Notes under the pieces: generated by a model
Seen by the model: only the letters and a program-made list of their open reading frames with translations
What the model was told of the DNA's origin: nothing
Database searches by the model: none
Assembly: GCA_902768125.1 (NCBI GenBank)
Contig: CACXKA010000019.1
Span: 1 to 38,884, forward strand
Direction of reading: 5' to 3'
Length of the DNA stretch: 38,884 nucleotides
From: an uncultured Bacteroidales bacterium
GTDB lineage: Bacteria > Bacteroidota > Bacteroidia > Bacteroidales > Bacteroidaceae
Shown: positions 8,942 to 18,355 of the stretch, piece by piece
How the letters are laid out: each line of letters opens with the position of its first letter
Position numbering within the stretch: the first letter of the stretch is position 1
Position numbers and translations under genes: made by a program

Positions 8942-10174
8942 TTAGTTTTTTGTATATTTCTTACTCAAATGACGAACTGGATACCAAACGGACAAGAAAC
9001 CGACAGCGATAACCGTCACGAACACCAGCACCACATCCAAAGCATGCACGCTGACGGGATAGGCACTAATGATGTAGCTTCCTTCGCTATTGCCAAACCG
9101 CACTAACCCAAACTCCTGCTGCAACCAACACAACAGCAATCCGATAGAAATGCCGATGATGGCTCCCAACAACGATATCATCCTACCCTCCATCATGAAG
9201 ATACCCCTGATTTGACGCTCTGAAGCACCAAGATTCCTCAGTGTGATGGCATCCTGCTTCTTATCGATAATCAGCATGGACAGCGAACCGATGATGTTGA
9301 AGCAAGCAATCATCAAGATGAACGTCAAGAAGATGTAAGAGATGAGTTTCTCTATCTGCATAATCTTGAACGTGTCCTCCTGCTGCTCATAGCGGTCTTT
9401 CACCACATACTTCTCACCCAACGCCTGTTGCAGACGTGATTTCACCTTCGACACATCAGCCCCTTTCCGCACCTTCAACTCCACTGCTGAAACCTCACCC
9501 TCTCGCTCAAACAATCGACGGGTAAAGGCTATATTCGTGATGACATACTGCGAGTCATACTTGTTTTGCTTCACCATGAAACCCACCCTTGGCGAGTACA
9601 ATTCCTCCTGATTCAAACTCTCTCGAGGGTCGTTCAGGTCAATGCGTTCCCCTTTTCGAGGGGCATACACTTGGATAGGATCATCGAAATCGGCAGACAA
9701 ACCCAACTGCATCAGCAAGTTCGCTCCCAAGATGCCATAATCTATCACATCGGCATGGAGTTCGAACACTCCTTCGCCTATCAGGATATTATTAATGCCT
9801 GTCAGTTCCTCAAAATTGTCTTCCACGCCTTTCACTGTCGCCATCACCTGACGGTTGTTCATCATCAGCAACGCCTGGTCTTCCAAAGTCTCCGTACAAA
9901 CGGCGATATCAGCATCCGTCTTCAGATTCTTCAACGCTTTGGCATCTGCAGGCATGAACTTCCCAACTGCTGGCACCACCTTCAACTGTGGGTCCATCGC
10001 CGTGAACAAACCTGCCACCATGTCTTGGAAACCATTGAACACAGACAGGATGCACACCAACGCTGCCGTTGCAATTGCCACTCCACACACCGACACACCT
10101 GAGATGATGTTGATGGCACTGTGCGACTTCTTCGACAGCAGATAACGCTTGGCTATGTAGAAAGGAAAGTTCAT
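8942..10174 (-). CDS. LolC/E-type ABC transporter permease
   Basis: A 410-residue FtsX/MacB-fold membrane protein: one N-terminal helix (~20-45, INIISGVSVCGVAIATAAL), a large periplasmic domain (~50-270), then three helices (LISYIFLTFILMIACFNIIG; near 320-345; near 370-395). The FYIAKRYLLSKKSHSAINII start and the LGASERQIRGIFMMEG coupling segment are typical of the lipoprotein-releasing permease. It probably extracts lipoproteins from the inner membrane with a LolD-type ATPase not present here. Its start overlaps the rbfA stop by ATGA. As in many Bacteroidetes, one permease may serve for both LolC and LolE. Confidence 0.9.
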   Translation of the reverse strand: MNFPFYIAKRYLLSKKSHSAINIISGVSVCGVAIATAALVCILSVFNGFQDMVAGLFTAMDPQLKVVPAVGKFMPADAKALKNLKTDADIAVCTETLEDQALLMMNNRQVMATVKGVEDNFEELTGINNILIGEGVFELHADVIDYGILGANLLMQLGLSADFDDPIQVYAPRKGERIDLNDPRESLNQEELYSPRVGFMVKQNKYDSQYVITNIAFTRRLFEREGEVSAVELKVRKGADVSKVKSRLQQALGEKYVVKDRYEQQEDTFKIMQIEKLISYIFLTFILMIACFNIIGSLSMLIIDKKQDAITLRNLGASERQIRGIFMMEGRMISLLGAIIGISIGLLLCWLQQEFGLVRFGNSEGSYIISAYPVSVHALDVVLVFVTVIAVGFLSVWYPVRHLSKKYTKN

Positions 10175-10506
10175 CCTTTCAGCAACTTGTCAATGTTCTC
10201 CACATAATCCAACGAGTCATCCAAGAAGAACTTCAACTCTGGAATGATGCGCAACTGGTGACGTTCCAGCTTACCCAACTCATAGCGAATCTCTCCTGCA
10301 TGGTCATTGATATTCTGCAACACCTCCTGTGCCTTCTCTGAAGGGAAAATACTCAGATAGGCCTTTGCCACACTCAAGTCAGGGCTGATTCTCACCACAC
10401 TCACACTCACCAACAAGTTCCTCGTCTGTCTTGTCTGTGCCTGAAATATGCCCGCCAAATCCTTCTGAATCAAACGTGCAATCTTATTCTGTCTTGTTGT
10501 CTCCAT
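10171..10506 (-). CDS. rbfA: Ribosome-binding factor A
   Basis: A 111-residue protein with the RbfA KH-like fold: METTRQNKIARLIQKDLAGI at the start, VRISPDLSVAKAYLSIFP in the middle and LRIIPELKFFLDDSLDY near the end. It helps maturation of the 30S subunit. Its 5' end overlaps the O-methyltransferase gene by 23 bases and its stop overlaps the permease start by ATGA, giving tight translational coupling. Confidence 0.95.
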   Translation of the reverse strand: METTRQNKIARLIQKDLAGIFQAQTRQTRNLLVSVSVVRISPDLSVAKAYLSIFPSEKAQEVLQNINDHAGEIRYELGKLERHQLRIIPELKFFLDDSLDYVENIDKLLKG

Positions 10507-11140
10507 ATTTCTTTCTTATGATACTCAATCCATCTCTCAATGGCAAAATCACTTTCTCCACTCGTTCATCTTGTGCCACATGGTCGTTAAACTTCCGAAT
10601 GCCCTCTGTCTGGGCATCATGCGTCTGCTCTTCCACTACGTGACCATCCCACAACGTGTTGTCTGCCAAGATATAACCACCCTCATTCAAGTGTTCCATC
10701 ACCATCTCGTAATACTCCACATACAACCGTTTGTCACCATCAATGAACGCCATATCAAACTTCAAGCCCAATCTTGGCACCACCTCCAACGCATCGCCGA
10801 TATGCATCGTAATCTTGTCCTTGTAGGGAGAACCTTGGAACCAAGGCAACGTGAAATCCTCTTGCTCATCGTTAATCTCCACTGTGTGCAAATGACCACC
10901 CTCTGGCAATCCTTCTGCTATGCACAAGCCCGAATATCCGCTATAGGTACCAATCTCCAACACCAATTTCGGCTGCACCATCCCCACCAGCATCTTCAAC
11001 AAACGTCCCTGCAAGTGACCGCTTGCCATCCGTCCATACAAGAGATGCAACTGAGTGGCACGCCACAACCGATGCATGTACTCACTCTCCTGGTCGATAT
11101 GCTGGAGGATGTACTCATCTATTTTTTCCGTTTCCGTCAT
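10484..11140 (-). CDS. SAM-dependent O-methyltransferase
   Basis: A 218-residue protein starting at MTETEKIDEY; the ATG overlaps the aroQ stop as ATGA. A longer open frame lies within aroQ and is not supported. It belongs to the class I O-methyltransferase family related to caffeoyl-CoA and catechol methyltransferases: SAM-binding motif I is VLEIGTYSGYSGLCIAEGLP, and FIDGDKRLYVEYYE carries the metal-binding Asp. A bacterial relative, TrmR, methylates tRNA wobble 5-hydroxyuridine, so an RNA substrate is possible. Position between aroQ and rbfA does not identify the substrate. Confidence 0.88.
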   Translation of the reverse strand: MTETEKIDEYILQHIDQESEYMHRLWRATQLHLLYGRMASGHLQGRLLKMLVGMVQPKLVLEIGTYSGYSGLCIAEGLPEGGHLHTVEINDEQEDFTLPWFQGSPYKDKITMHIGDALEVVPRLGLKFDMAFIDGDKRLYVEYYEMVMEHLNEGGYILADNTLWDGHVVEEQTHDAQTEGIRKFNDHVAQDERVEKVILPLRDGLSIIRKKYGDNKTE

Positions 11141-11562
11141 GCCTTGTTCAAAAGCCCTTCGATACCCAAACGGTAGCTGTCCAATCCGAACCCACAAATC
11201 ACACCCACACAAGCACAGCTAATCATGGAGTGATGGCGGAAGTCCTCACGCTGATGCACATTTGAGATATGCACCTCCACCACAGGAGTTTTCACCCCAC
11301 GGATGGCATCCTGCAAGGCAATGCTCGTATGCGTATAAGCCCCAGCATTCAGCACAATGCCGTCCCATGTAAAGCCCACCTCATGAATCTTGTCAATCAG
11401 TTCGCCCTCCACGTTCGATTGGAAATATGCCAATTCCACTTCAGGGTACTTCTTTTTCAATTCATCAAAGTACTCTTCAAAGCCTCTGCTACCATAGATA
11501 CCTGGCTCCCGCTTGCCCAGCAAGTTCAGGTTTGGACCGTTCAAAATCAGAATCTTCTTCAT
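11137..11562 (-). CDS. aroQ: 3-dehydroquinate dehydratase, type II
   Basis: A 141-residue protein, the usual length for the dodecameric type II enzyme. NGPNLNLLGKREPGIYGS holds the conserved N-terminal motif with the catalytic Tyr and Arg, LNAGAYTHTSIAL follows, and HISNVHQREDFRHHSM holds the His and the substrate-binding residues. It dehydrates 3-dehydroquinate to 3-dehydroshikimate. It is the first gene of a run that continues through the O-methyltransferase, rbfA and the LolC/E-type permease, behind a TATCTTTG box at 11584-11591. Confidence 0.97.
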   Translation of the reverse strand: MKKILILNGPNLNLLGKREPGIYGSRGFEEYFDELKKKYPEVELAYFQSNVEGELIDKIHEVGFTWDGIVLNAGAYTHTSIALQDAIRGVKTPVVEVHISNVHQREDFRHHSMISCACVGVICGFGLDSYRLGIEGLLNKA

Positions 11563-11583
11563 ATTCTTATTGATTTATGTGTG

Positions 11584-11591
11584 CAAAGATA
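11584..11591 (-). promoter_or_regulatory. -7 box for the aroQ operon
   Basis: TATCTTTG on the minus strand, about 22 bases before the aroQ ATG. It matches TAnnTTTG. No clean -33 TTTG was seen at 19-20 bases. Confidence 0.6.
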
Positions 11592-11632
11592 GTCCTTTTT
11601 TTCGACATTCTCATCACAAATATAGCATTTAA

Positions 11633-11665
11633 ATGAAAATAACACTTTACTGATTTTCAGTAAAG
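11633..11665 (-). terminator. Candidate terminator overlapping the dusB stop
   Basis: Perfect 9-bp arms CTTTACTGA and TCAGTAAAG (11645-11653 and 11657-11665) with a 3-base loop, followed on the minus strand by the T-rich TGTTATTTTC. It separates the dusB transcript from the aroQ promoter. The U tract is interrupted. Confidence 0.5.
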
Positions 11666-12732
11666 CTCAAAATACGCTCCTTTGCCTCATCCAGCAAAGC
11701 AAAAAGTTCCTCTTGTGTTTCAGCACGAAGGATTTTTACACGAGTTTGGCGAAAGTCAGGAATACCCTTGAAAAGAGGACTGTTGGCAAGGTGGCGACGC
11801 ACATGCATGATACCCCCTAATTCTGTTCTTTTACGTTCCTTCAAAGCATTGTCCTCACGAAGGGAGTACTCGACACTTTTCTGCACCTGACGTTTGAGAA
11901 CCTCCATCTTCCAGTCGAGGGTCATCGTGTCGTCATGCTTGCCTGTGTCAAGATAAGTGCGGACATCCTTGAAGAGCCAAGGTTGCCCAAAGGTGGCACG
12001 ACCAATCATGACGGCATCCACTCCATAGCGTTCAAAAGCATCGGCTGCCTGTTCTGCTGTGCAGATGTCACCATTACCAATGATGGGGATATGAATGCGA
12101 GGATTGTTCTTCACTTCGCCAATGAGTGTCCAATCAGCTTCGCCTTGATACATCTGACTGCGAGTGCGACCATGAATGGTGAGGGCTTCAATGCCACAAT
12201 CCTGCAACCGTTCTGCCAACTCCAAGATGAAAGGAGTCTTGTCTTCTGAGGCACGATGCCATTCAGTAGGAATATCGTAAAGTGAGGGTACATCCCATCC
12301 GAGGCGCGTCTTCACAGTCACTGGAATCTTCACCGCCTTCACCACCTCGCTGGTGATGTCAAGCATCAGTTGGGGAGTGCGCAACATCCCAGCACCAGCA
12401 CCCTTGCCTGCCACCTTCTTCACAGGGCAACCAAAGTTGATATCGAGAATGTCAGGATGGGCTTCGCTCTCCACTATCTTGGCTGCTTCCACCATACTCT
12501 CCACATCACGCCCATAAATCTGAATAGCAACAGGACGCTCACGGTCATCCACCCGAATTTTCTCCAATGAACGATTCACATTGCGGATGAGCGCATCGGC
12601 ACTGACGAACTCGGAATACACCATGCTCGCCCCAAACTCCTTACACAAAAGGCGAAAAGCCTGATCTGTCACATCCTCCATAGGGGCTAACAGAACAGGC
12701 TTATTGCCTAAATTGATGTTTCTAATCTTCAC
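11647..12732 (-). CDS. dusB: tRNA-dihydrouridine synthase, DusB type
   Basis: A 361-residue protein. The start is a GTG at 12732, chosen because KIRNINLGNKPVLLAPMEDV lines up with the family N-terminus; it lies 2 bases after the rubredoxin stop. The FMN TIM barrel shows APMEDVTDQAFRLLCKEFGA, DINFGCPVKKVAGKGAGAGM (with the catalytic Cys) and IPIIGNGDICT. The C-terminal helical domain follows from about residue 270. The enzyme reduces uridines in tRNA. Linkage with rubredoxin and reverse rubrerythrin suggests shared transcription under oxygen stress. Confidence 0.93.
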   Translation of the reverse strand: MKIRNINLGNKPVLLAPMEDVTDQAFRLLCKEFGASMVYSEFVSADALIRNVNRSLEKIRVDDRERPVAIQIYGRDVESMVEAAKIVESEAHPDILDINFGCPVKKVAGKGAGAGMLRTPQLMLDITSEVVKAVKIPVTVKTRLGWDVPSLYDIPTEWHRASEDKTPFILELAERLQDCGIEALTIHGRTRSQMYQGEADWTLIGEVKNNPRIHIPIIGNGDICTAEQAADAFERYGVDAVMIGRATFGQPWLFKDVRTYLDTGKHDDTMTLDWKMEVLKRQVQKSVEYSLREDNALKERKRTELGGIMHVRRHLANSPLFKGIPDFRQTRVKILRAETQEELFALLDEAKERILSFTENQ

Positions 12733-12734
12733 TA

Positions 12735-12893
12735 TTACGCTTCTGAAAATTCACTTTTGCCAACACCACAAAGTGGGCACTCGAAATCTTCTGGAAGATC
12801 TTCAAACGCAGTACCTGGCTCGATGCCACCTTCTGGATAACCTACTTCTGGGTCATACTCCCATCCGCAAGTGTCACATACATATTTCTTCAT
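12735..12893 (-). CDS. Rubredoxin
   Basis: A 52-residue protein read directly from the minus strand, starting [18 protein letters not shown]. It has the two CxxC knuckles, CDTC and CPLC, and the standard rubredoxin length. It holds one iron and passes single electrons. It sits between reverse rubrerythrin (30-base gap) and dusB (2-base gap), so it is probably the electron donor to the neighbouring peroxidase. Confidence 0.97.
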   Translation of the reverse strand: MKKYVCDTCGWEYDPEVGYPEGGIEPGTAFEDLPEDFECPLCGVGKSEFSEA

Positions 12894-12922
12894 ATCCTTT
12901 TATTTGAGAAATTCTACCTTTT

Positions 12923-13486
12923 TTATTTGAAATACCTGTTATACAAGCCCTGGAAACCAGCACCATGACGTGCTTCGTCCTTTGCCATTTCATGAACAGT
13001 ATCGTGGATGGCATCGAGGTTCAGCTTCTTAGCCACCTTGGCAATTTCCAGCTTACCGGCACAAGCACCTTCCTCAGCTTCCATACGCTTCTTCAGGTTG
13101 GTCTTGGTGTCCCAAACCACCTCACCAAGCAATTCTGCAAAACGAGATGCGTGGTCAGCCTCCTCGTAAGCATAACGACGGAATGCCTCAGAAACCTCTG
13201 GATAGCCTTCACGATCTGCTTGACGAGCCATTGCCAAATACATACCTACTTCTGTGCATTCACCAGTAAAGTGATCTTTCAAGCCCTGAAGTACGAAAGC
13301 GCCTTCCTCACCTTCTGGGATTGCCTTCGCAACACCTACTTCGTGTTCACAAGCGAAATTCAGTCCTTCAGTTTCTTCCTTCATCTTGAACTTAGAGCCA
13401 GGAACTTTACACTGTGGACACTTCTCTGGAGGGTTCTCTCCCTCATACACATAGCCACACACGGGGCATACCCATTTTTTTGCCAT
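12923..13486 (-). CDS. Reverse rubrerythrin (NADH-dependent peroxidase type)
   Basis: A 187-residue protein. An N-terminal rubredoxin-like domain ([10 protein letters not shown] at 7-16 and CPQC near 23-26) precedes a ferritin-like four-helix domain with [40 protein letters not shown] and [11 protein letters not shown], which supply the di-iron Glu and His ligands. This order is the reverse of classical rubrerythrin, whose rubredoxin domain is C-terminal. Reverse rubrerythrins of anaerobes reduce hydrogen peroxide with electrons from rubredoxin. It is the first gene of the operon, with a perfect promoter at 13587-13617. Confidence 0.93.
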   Translation of the reverse strand: MAKKWVCPVCGYVYEGENPPEKCPQCKVPGSKFKMKEETEGLNFACEHEVGVAKAIPEGEEGAFVLQGLKDHFTGECTEVGMYLAMARQADREGYPEVSEAFRRYAYEEADHASRFAELLGEVVWDTKTNLKKRMEAEEGACAGKLEIAKVAKKLNLDAIHDTVHEMAKDEARHGAGFQGLYNRYFK

Positions 13487-13586
13487 AATTGTTAGAGTTT
13501 TTAAGTTAGTAATATACTTAGTTAACGCTCTTCTTCATCAACGAGTGGGTCAGTCACAACTCCTCGTTTTCTTGAATTAAGTTTGC

Positions 13587-13617
13587 AAATATACGAATAA
13601 GTGAATACAAAACAAAG
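13587..13617 (-). promoter_or_regulatory. Promoter of the rubrerythrin-rubredoxin-dusB operon
   Basis: On the minus strand: TTTG (13617-13614), 19 bases, TATATTTG (13594-13587). The leader to the ATG at 13486 is about 95 bases, long enough to hold a control element, though none was recognised. Confidence 0.75.
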
Positions 13618-13666
13618 AAAAAAGGATTTTTTTTCATTTTTTTATACCTTTATCTCCAAAGAAGAC

Positions 13667-13704
13667 AAAAAGGCTCCGACACTTTTCAGTATCGAAGCCC
13701 TTTT
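13667..13704 (-). terminator. groL terminator
   Basis: On the minus strand AAAAGGGCTTCGATAC, a short loop, then GTGTCGGAGCCTTTTT. The stem pairs over about 15 positions with G-U pairs and ends in a T run. It lies 58 bases after the groL stop. Confidence 0.8.
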
Positions 13705-13761
13705 CATTATATATACTTTTTCCTCTTCAAATGGAGAGAAATCGCGCAGCACGTGGGTTGC

Positions 13762-15476
<1,715 letters not shown>

Positions 15477-15492
15477 TTTTAATTTTTCAATT

Positions 15493-15765
15493 TTACTTTA
15501 GGATTGCCAAAACGTCACTTTGTCTCATCATCAGGTACTTCACACCTTCATATTCGAGCTCAGTGCCTGAGTACTTGCCATAGAGGACTTGGTCGCCAAC
15601 CTTGACTACCATTTCCTCGTCCTTCGTACCGTTGCCACAAGCAACAACTTCGCCCTGCAGGGGCTTTTCCTTTGCAGTGTCTGGAATGATGATTCCGCCA
15701 ACTGTCTTTTCTTCAGCAGGTTTTGGGAGCACCAGCACCCTGTCTGCCAATGGTTGAATGTTCAT
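15493..15765 (-). CDS. groS: Co-chaperonin GroES
   Basis: A 90-residue protein starting [20 protein letters not shown]. The mobile loop [16 protein letters not shown] and the [20 protein letters not shown] segment are typical. It caps the GroEL ring. No CIRCE element (TTAGCACTC-N9-GAGTGCTAA) is present upstream, so HrcA control is not supported here. Confidence 0.99.
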   Translation of the reverse strand: MNIQPLADRVLVLPKPAEEKTVGGIIIPDTAKEKPLQGEVVACGNGTKDEEMVVKVGDQVLYGKYSGTELEYEGVKYLMMRQSDVLAILK

Positions 15766-15862
15766 AGTCTTTTCGTTTTTAGAGTTTATATTATTAATAT
15801 TGTATAGACTTCAAAATCCACAGAAACCTATCAACAAAGAACATACCACCCTGAAAACGAAC

Positions 15863-15898
15863 TGACAAGGGGTGACAAAGTGACATAAGAGGGTGACA
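15863..15898. promoter_or_regulatory. Four TGACA direct repeats upstream of groS
   Basis: TGACA begins at 15863, 15873, 15881 and 15894, mostly as TGACAAR. The spacings are 10, 8 and 13 bases, about 100-130 bases before the groS ATG. This could be an operator array for stress control, which is inference. The rest of 15766-16114, between groS and the divergent ATPase gene, is AT-rich with no gene seen; no convincing groS -7 box was found. Confidence 0.4.
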
Positions 15899-16058
15899 AA
15901 AAGGGAGAAAAGTCACTTCTATACAACGTAGCTGTTTGATAAGACAAGAATTATCCAGAGAGATATCACTTTGGGGTAAAAATAATGGTTTGTGATAAAA
16001 AAGTGTGAAAATATTGCAAAAATTCAGAGATTATTAATTTTATTTTATAGAAAATACC

Positions 16059-16066
16059 TAAATTTG
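16059..16066 (+). promoter_or_regulatory. -7 box for the second AAA_14 ATPase
   Basis: TAAATTTG, matching TAnnTTTG, 49 bases before the ATG at 16115. No exact TTTG lies 19 bases upstream, but the flank is AT-rich. Confidence 0.5.
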
Positions 16067-16114
16067 TAAACCAAACTTTATAAAATCGCATAATTCTTAT
16101 TAAATTTAATTTAT

Positions 16115-17368
16115 ATGAGTATTAGTAAAGATGTCATCAAGCAGTGCGTGATTAGTAAGCAGCGCGAAGTGGATGAGGCGGTGATTGTGAACCGTCCTAT
16201 AGACTTTGAAGAAAATGGCAACTATGTGATAGTTGGCGTGAGGCATGCGGGTAAGTCGTACCTGCTGTATCAACGTGTGCGACAACTACAGGCTGCAGGA
16301 AAGGGATGGGACGAGATTCTGTTTGTGGACTTTGAGGATGAGCGTCTGGCAGAATTTCAGACAGAGGACTTCAACAGTCTGCTGGAGGCCCATCTGGAAC
16401 TGTATGGCAAGAAGCCTGTGGTATTTCTGGACGAGGTGCAGAACATTCCACACTGGGATAAGTTCGTGCGGAGACTGACTGATGCTAAATATAGAGTATA
16501 TGTAACGGGCAGCAATGCGAAGATGCTAAGCAAAGAGGTGGCAACGACATTGGGCGGACGCTTCTTCATTTATGATGCGTACCCATATTCATTCAAAGAG
16601 TATCTGGCAGCGCAGCAGGTGGAACTGAGGGAGCATTGGGAGTATGACACGATTCAGAGAAGCGAGGTGAAGCGACATCTGAATGAGTACTTCTATTACG
16701 GTGGTCTACCAGAGATCCTGTCGTTTAAGAACAAGCGGGCTATGCTTTCTAGCTTGTACCAGAAGATTTACCTGGGTGACATCTGTGCCCGAAACAACAT
16801 TAAGAACGACAGAGTGTTGAACATCCTGATTAAGAAGATGGCAGAGAGTGTGAAGCAACCGCTGTCGTATAACAGGCTGAAGAACGTAATAGTGGCAACG
16901 GGGGCGCCTATCAGTGTGCCTACTACGATAGACTATGTGGATTACACCTCTGATAGTTGGCTAATACTGCCCATGGAGAACGAGGTGGGGAAGCTGACGG
17001 AGAAGGAAACACAGAAGAAATACTATTTTGTTGACAACGGACTGCTGAACCTGTTCTTAATGAACTCAGAGACATCACTACTGGAAAACATGGTAGCGGT
17101 GGAGCTGTGCAGGAAGTTTGGCAAGAAGAATGTGTTTTTCCTGAATGCGGAGAAAGAGATAGACTTCATTGTGCCTGATGAGAAGCTGGCCATTCAGGTG
17201 TCGTATAGCATCAAGGAGGAGACCACTTACAATAGGGAGGTGCCGCCATTGGTGAAGTATGCCAAAGCGCATGAGGACTGGAAGTGCCTGCTGATTACTT
17301 ATGATGAGGAGGGCACGGAAGAGGGAATACCCGTGGTGCCGGTGTGGAAGTGGCTGATGGAAGAGTGA
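16115..17368 (+). CDS. ATP-binding protein, AAA_14 / DUF4143 family
   Basis: A 417-residue protein. Walker A is GVRHAGKS (41-48), Walker B VVFLDEVQ with D106-E107, then VYVTGSNAKML and TTLGGRF, the usual AAA_14 order. The C-terminal DUF4143 part includes KKYYFVDNGLLNLFL and KEIDFIVPDEKLAIQVSYSI, the nuclease-like fold's conserved acidic and Gln residues. It shares domains but little close sequence with the protein at 1480-2793, so it is an old paralogue. It is a lone gene next to a repeat-filled gap. Function is unknown; links to mobile DNA or toxin-like modules have been suggested for the family. Confidence 0.9.
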   Translation: MSISKDVIKQCVISKQREVDEAVIVNRPIDFEENGNYVIVGVRHAGKSYLLYQRVRQLQAAGKGWDEILFVDFEDERLAEFQTEDFNSLLEAHLELYGKKPVVFLDEVQNIPHWDKFVRRLTDAKYRVYVTGSNAKMLSKEVATTLGGRFFIYDAYPYSFKEYLAAQQVELREHWEYDTIQRSEVKRHLNEYFYYGGLPEILSFKNKRAMLSSLYQKIYLGDICARNNIKNDRVLNILIKKMAESVKQPLSYNRLKNVIVATGAPISVPTTIDYVDYTSDSWLILPMENEVGKLTEKETQKKYYFVDNGLLNLFLMNSETSLLENMVAVELCRKFGKKNVFFLNAEKEIDFIVPDEKLAIQVSYSIKEETTYNREVPPLVKYAKAHEDWKCLLITYDEEGTEEGIPVVPVWKWLMEE

Positions 17369-17440
17369 CTTCAGAAGATAGAATAATCACCCCCCATACA
17401 AAACAGCCTCTTCAAAAAGAGACGGCGGCTCTCTTACCTT

Positions 17441-17475
17441 TTGCCGTCGGCAATCCATTGCTTTGCCGTCGGCAA
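17441..17475. repeat. Two copies of a 13-base near-palindrome
   Basis: TTGCCGTCGGCAA at 17441-17453 and 17463-17475, 22 bases apart. Each is a palindrome around a central T. Confidence 0.9.
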
Positions 17476-17501
17476 TTTAAAACGAGGCCATACCATTTAT
17501 G

Positions 17502-17590
17502 TTCCCTCGTGGGTGCGTAATTTTTCTCTCGTAGGGCTGCAATTTTTTCCCTTAAGGGTAACAATACTTTCCCTTAAAGGAAGCAAAAAC
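17502..17590. repeat. Degenerate 22-base tandem array with palindromic core
   Basis: Units start at 17502, 17524, 17546 and 17568 (22, 22, 22, 23 bases). Each begins TTCCCT or a close variant, carries a mirror core (CCCTCGTGGG, CTCTCGTAGGG, CCCTTAAGGG, CCCTTAAAGG) and ends in a CAAT/TAAT-like A/T-rich tail. A CTTAGAA-TTAGTT-TTCTAAG hairpin follows at 17599-17618. Confidence 0.8.
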
Positions 17591-17638
17591 TTCTGTGACT
17601 TAGAATTAGTTTTCTAAGAGGCAGATGTCCCCTCGCCT

Positions 17639-17690
17639 CCAATAACCCACCCTTATCGCTCAATAACCCCCGCTTATTTTCCAATAACCT
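17639..17690. repeat. Three YCAATAACCY units at 21-base spacing
   Basis: CCAATAACCC at 17639, TCAATAACCC at 17660 and CCAATAACCT at 17681. The period is exactly 21 bases, close to the 22-base period of the array just upstream. Confidence 0.8.
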
Positions 17691-17728
17691 GCCTCTGCTG
17701 AGAAATACTCGTGCCTTATTGAAAAAGA

Positions 17729-17864
17729 GCCAAATGCCAAATAAGAAATAAGCACCCCTCTTATTATATATATAATAATTATAGGGATAGAAGTAAATGG
17801 ATAGGAACTTATATAATATATAATAACCATCCCTTCACGCTTATTTGGCATTTGGCGTTTGGCA
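17729..17864. repeat. 17-base inverted repeat built from heptads, around an AT-rich core
   Basis: GCCAAATGCCAAATAAG (17729-17745) is the exact reverse complement of 17840-17856. The left arm is two GCCAAAT heptads; the right side is three TTTGGCN heptads (17844-17864). The 94-base core holds its own palindrome, TTATTATATATATAATAA. A large cruciform or stem-loop is possible. Confidence 0.9.
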
Positions 17865-17900
17865 GAATTTGTATTAAAATAGAATGAAATAAAGTTTTTG

Positions 17901-17922
17901 ATAAGGGAGTCGACTCCCTTAT
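17901..17922. repeat. Perfect 22-base palindrome
   Basis: The sequence ATAAGGGAGTC then GACTCCCTTAT is perfectly self-complementary. It lies 6 bases beyond the stop of the Bor-like gene. As a hairpin it could end that transcript, although no T run follows; it could also be a protein-binding site. Confidence 0.85.
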
Positions 17923-17928
17923 TCATTG

Positions 17929-18291
17929 TTATTTCAAATATCCCTTATATGCCTTACTCATTATTTTTCTTTTCTTGACAACAACGTCAGGATTATCCTT
18001 CTTAACATAATATTTTGTTGTTGTTGGAGAGTAGATTCCTAAAGTTATGCCTGAAACAAATAAGTCACCAAATGTACGCTTGTTTTCAATAACATAATCT
18101 TGCGTGTTACCAATATAATGGCTAACATTGTTTTTGGAAACTATAAAACCTCCAAAAATATGAGTGTTGTGTGAACTTGCTACATGTACGAGATCATCAT
18201 GTGATTTTACATTACCTACATACATCTTGTCACAAAAACAAGATGTTAACACCATTGATGTAATAATTGAAAAGATAATAGTTTTTTTCAT
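17929..18291 (-). CDS. Small Bor/Iss-like lipoprotein
   Basis: A 120-residue protein starting at MKKTIIFSI. The open frame extends upstream but only through a terminator hairpin. The lipobox is MVLTSCFCD. The C-terminal part, FVSGITLGIYSPTTTKYYVK, strongly resembles the end of lambda Bor and Iss-family lipoproteins (G..ITLGIYTP...Y), and HIFGGFIVSK resembles their central segment. In E. coli these surface lipoproteins add serum resistance; the role here is unknown. Base composition is AT-richer than the housekeeping genes. It lies directly behind a long structured leader with a promoter at 18661-18691. Confidence 0.75.
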   Translation of the reverse strand: MKKTIIFSIITSMVLTSCFCDKMYVGNVKSHDDLVHVASSHNTHIFGGFIVSKNNVSHYIGNTQDYVIENKRTFGDLFVSGITLGIYSPTTTKYYVKKDNPDVVVKKRKIMSKAYKGYLK

Positions 18292-18304
18292 AATATTCAA
18301 ATTT

Positions 18305-18355
18305 GAAAAAGAAAGGCGGAACCGTTCGATGCTTATCAGAAGCTCGGTTACCGCC
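18305..18355 (-). terminator. Strong terminator just before the Bor-like gene
   Basis: Minus strand: GGCGGTAACCG pairs with CGGTTCCGCC (one bulged T), with an inner GCTT/AAGC stem, then TTTCTTTTTC. It ends about 14 bases before the ATG at 18291, so read-through decides whether the lipoprotein is made. Confidence 0.8.

Larger units (their letters stand above)
17369..17928. other. 560-base gene-free, repeat-packed gap
   Basis: No convincing gene. An 88-codon open frame (17660-17926, minus) lies across the inverted repeats and has no protein-like character. The gap holds five kinds of repeat in a row, described separately: paired TTGCCGTCGGCAA palindromes, a 22-base tandem array, a 21-base-spaced CAATAACC triplet, a 17-base inverted repeat and a 22-base perfect palindrome. 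Confidence 0.8.

Noticed and set aside
11141-11212. Longer start for the O-methyltransferase
   Set aside because: The extra 24 codons lie inside aroQ and do not fit the family; the ATGA overlap at 11137-11140 is the natural start.
15766-15860. CIRCE/HrcA operator before groS
   Set aside because: TTAGCACTC-N9-GAGTGCTAA or close variants were not found.
17502-17590. Possible CRISPR array
   Set aside because: Units are contiguous at 22 bases with drifting sequence and no unique spacers; no cas genes are present.
17660-17926. 88-codon open frame on the minus strand
   Set aside because: It crosses the 17-base inverted repeat and the AT-rich palindromes, with low-complexity translation and no promoter.
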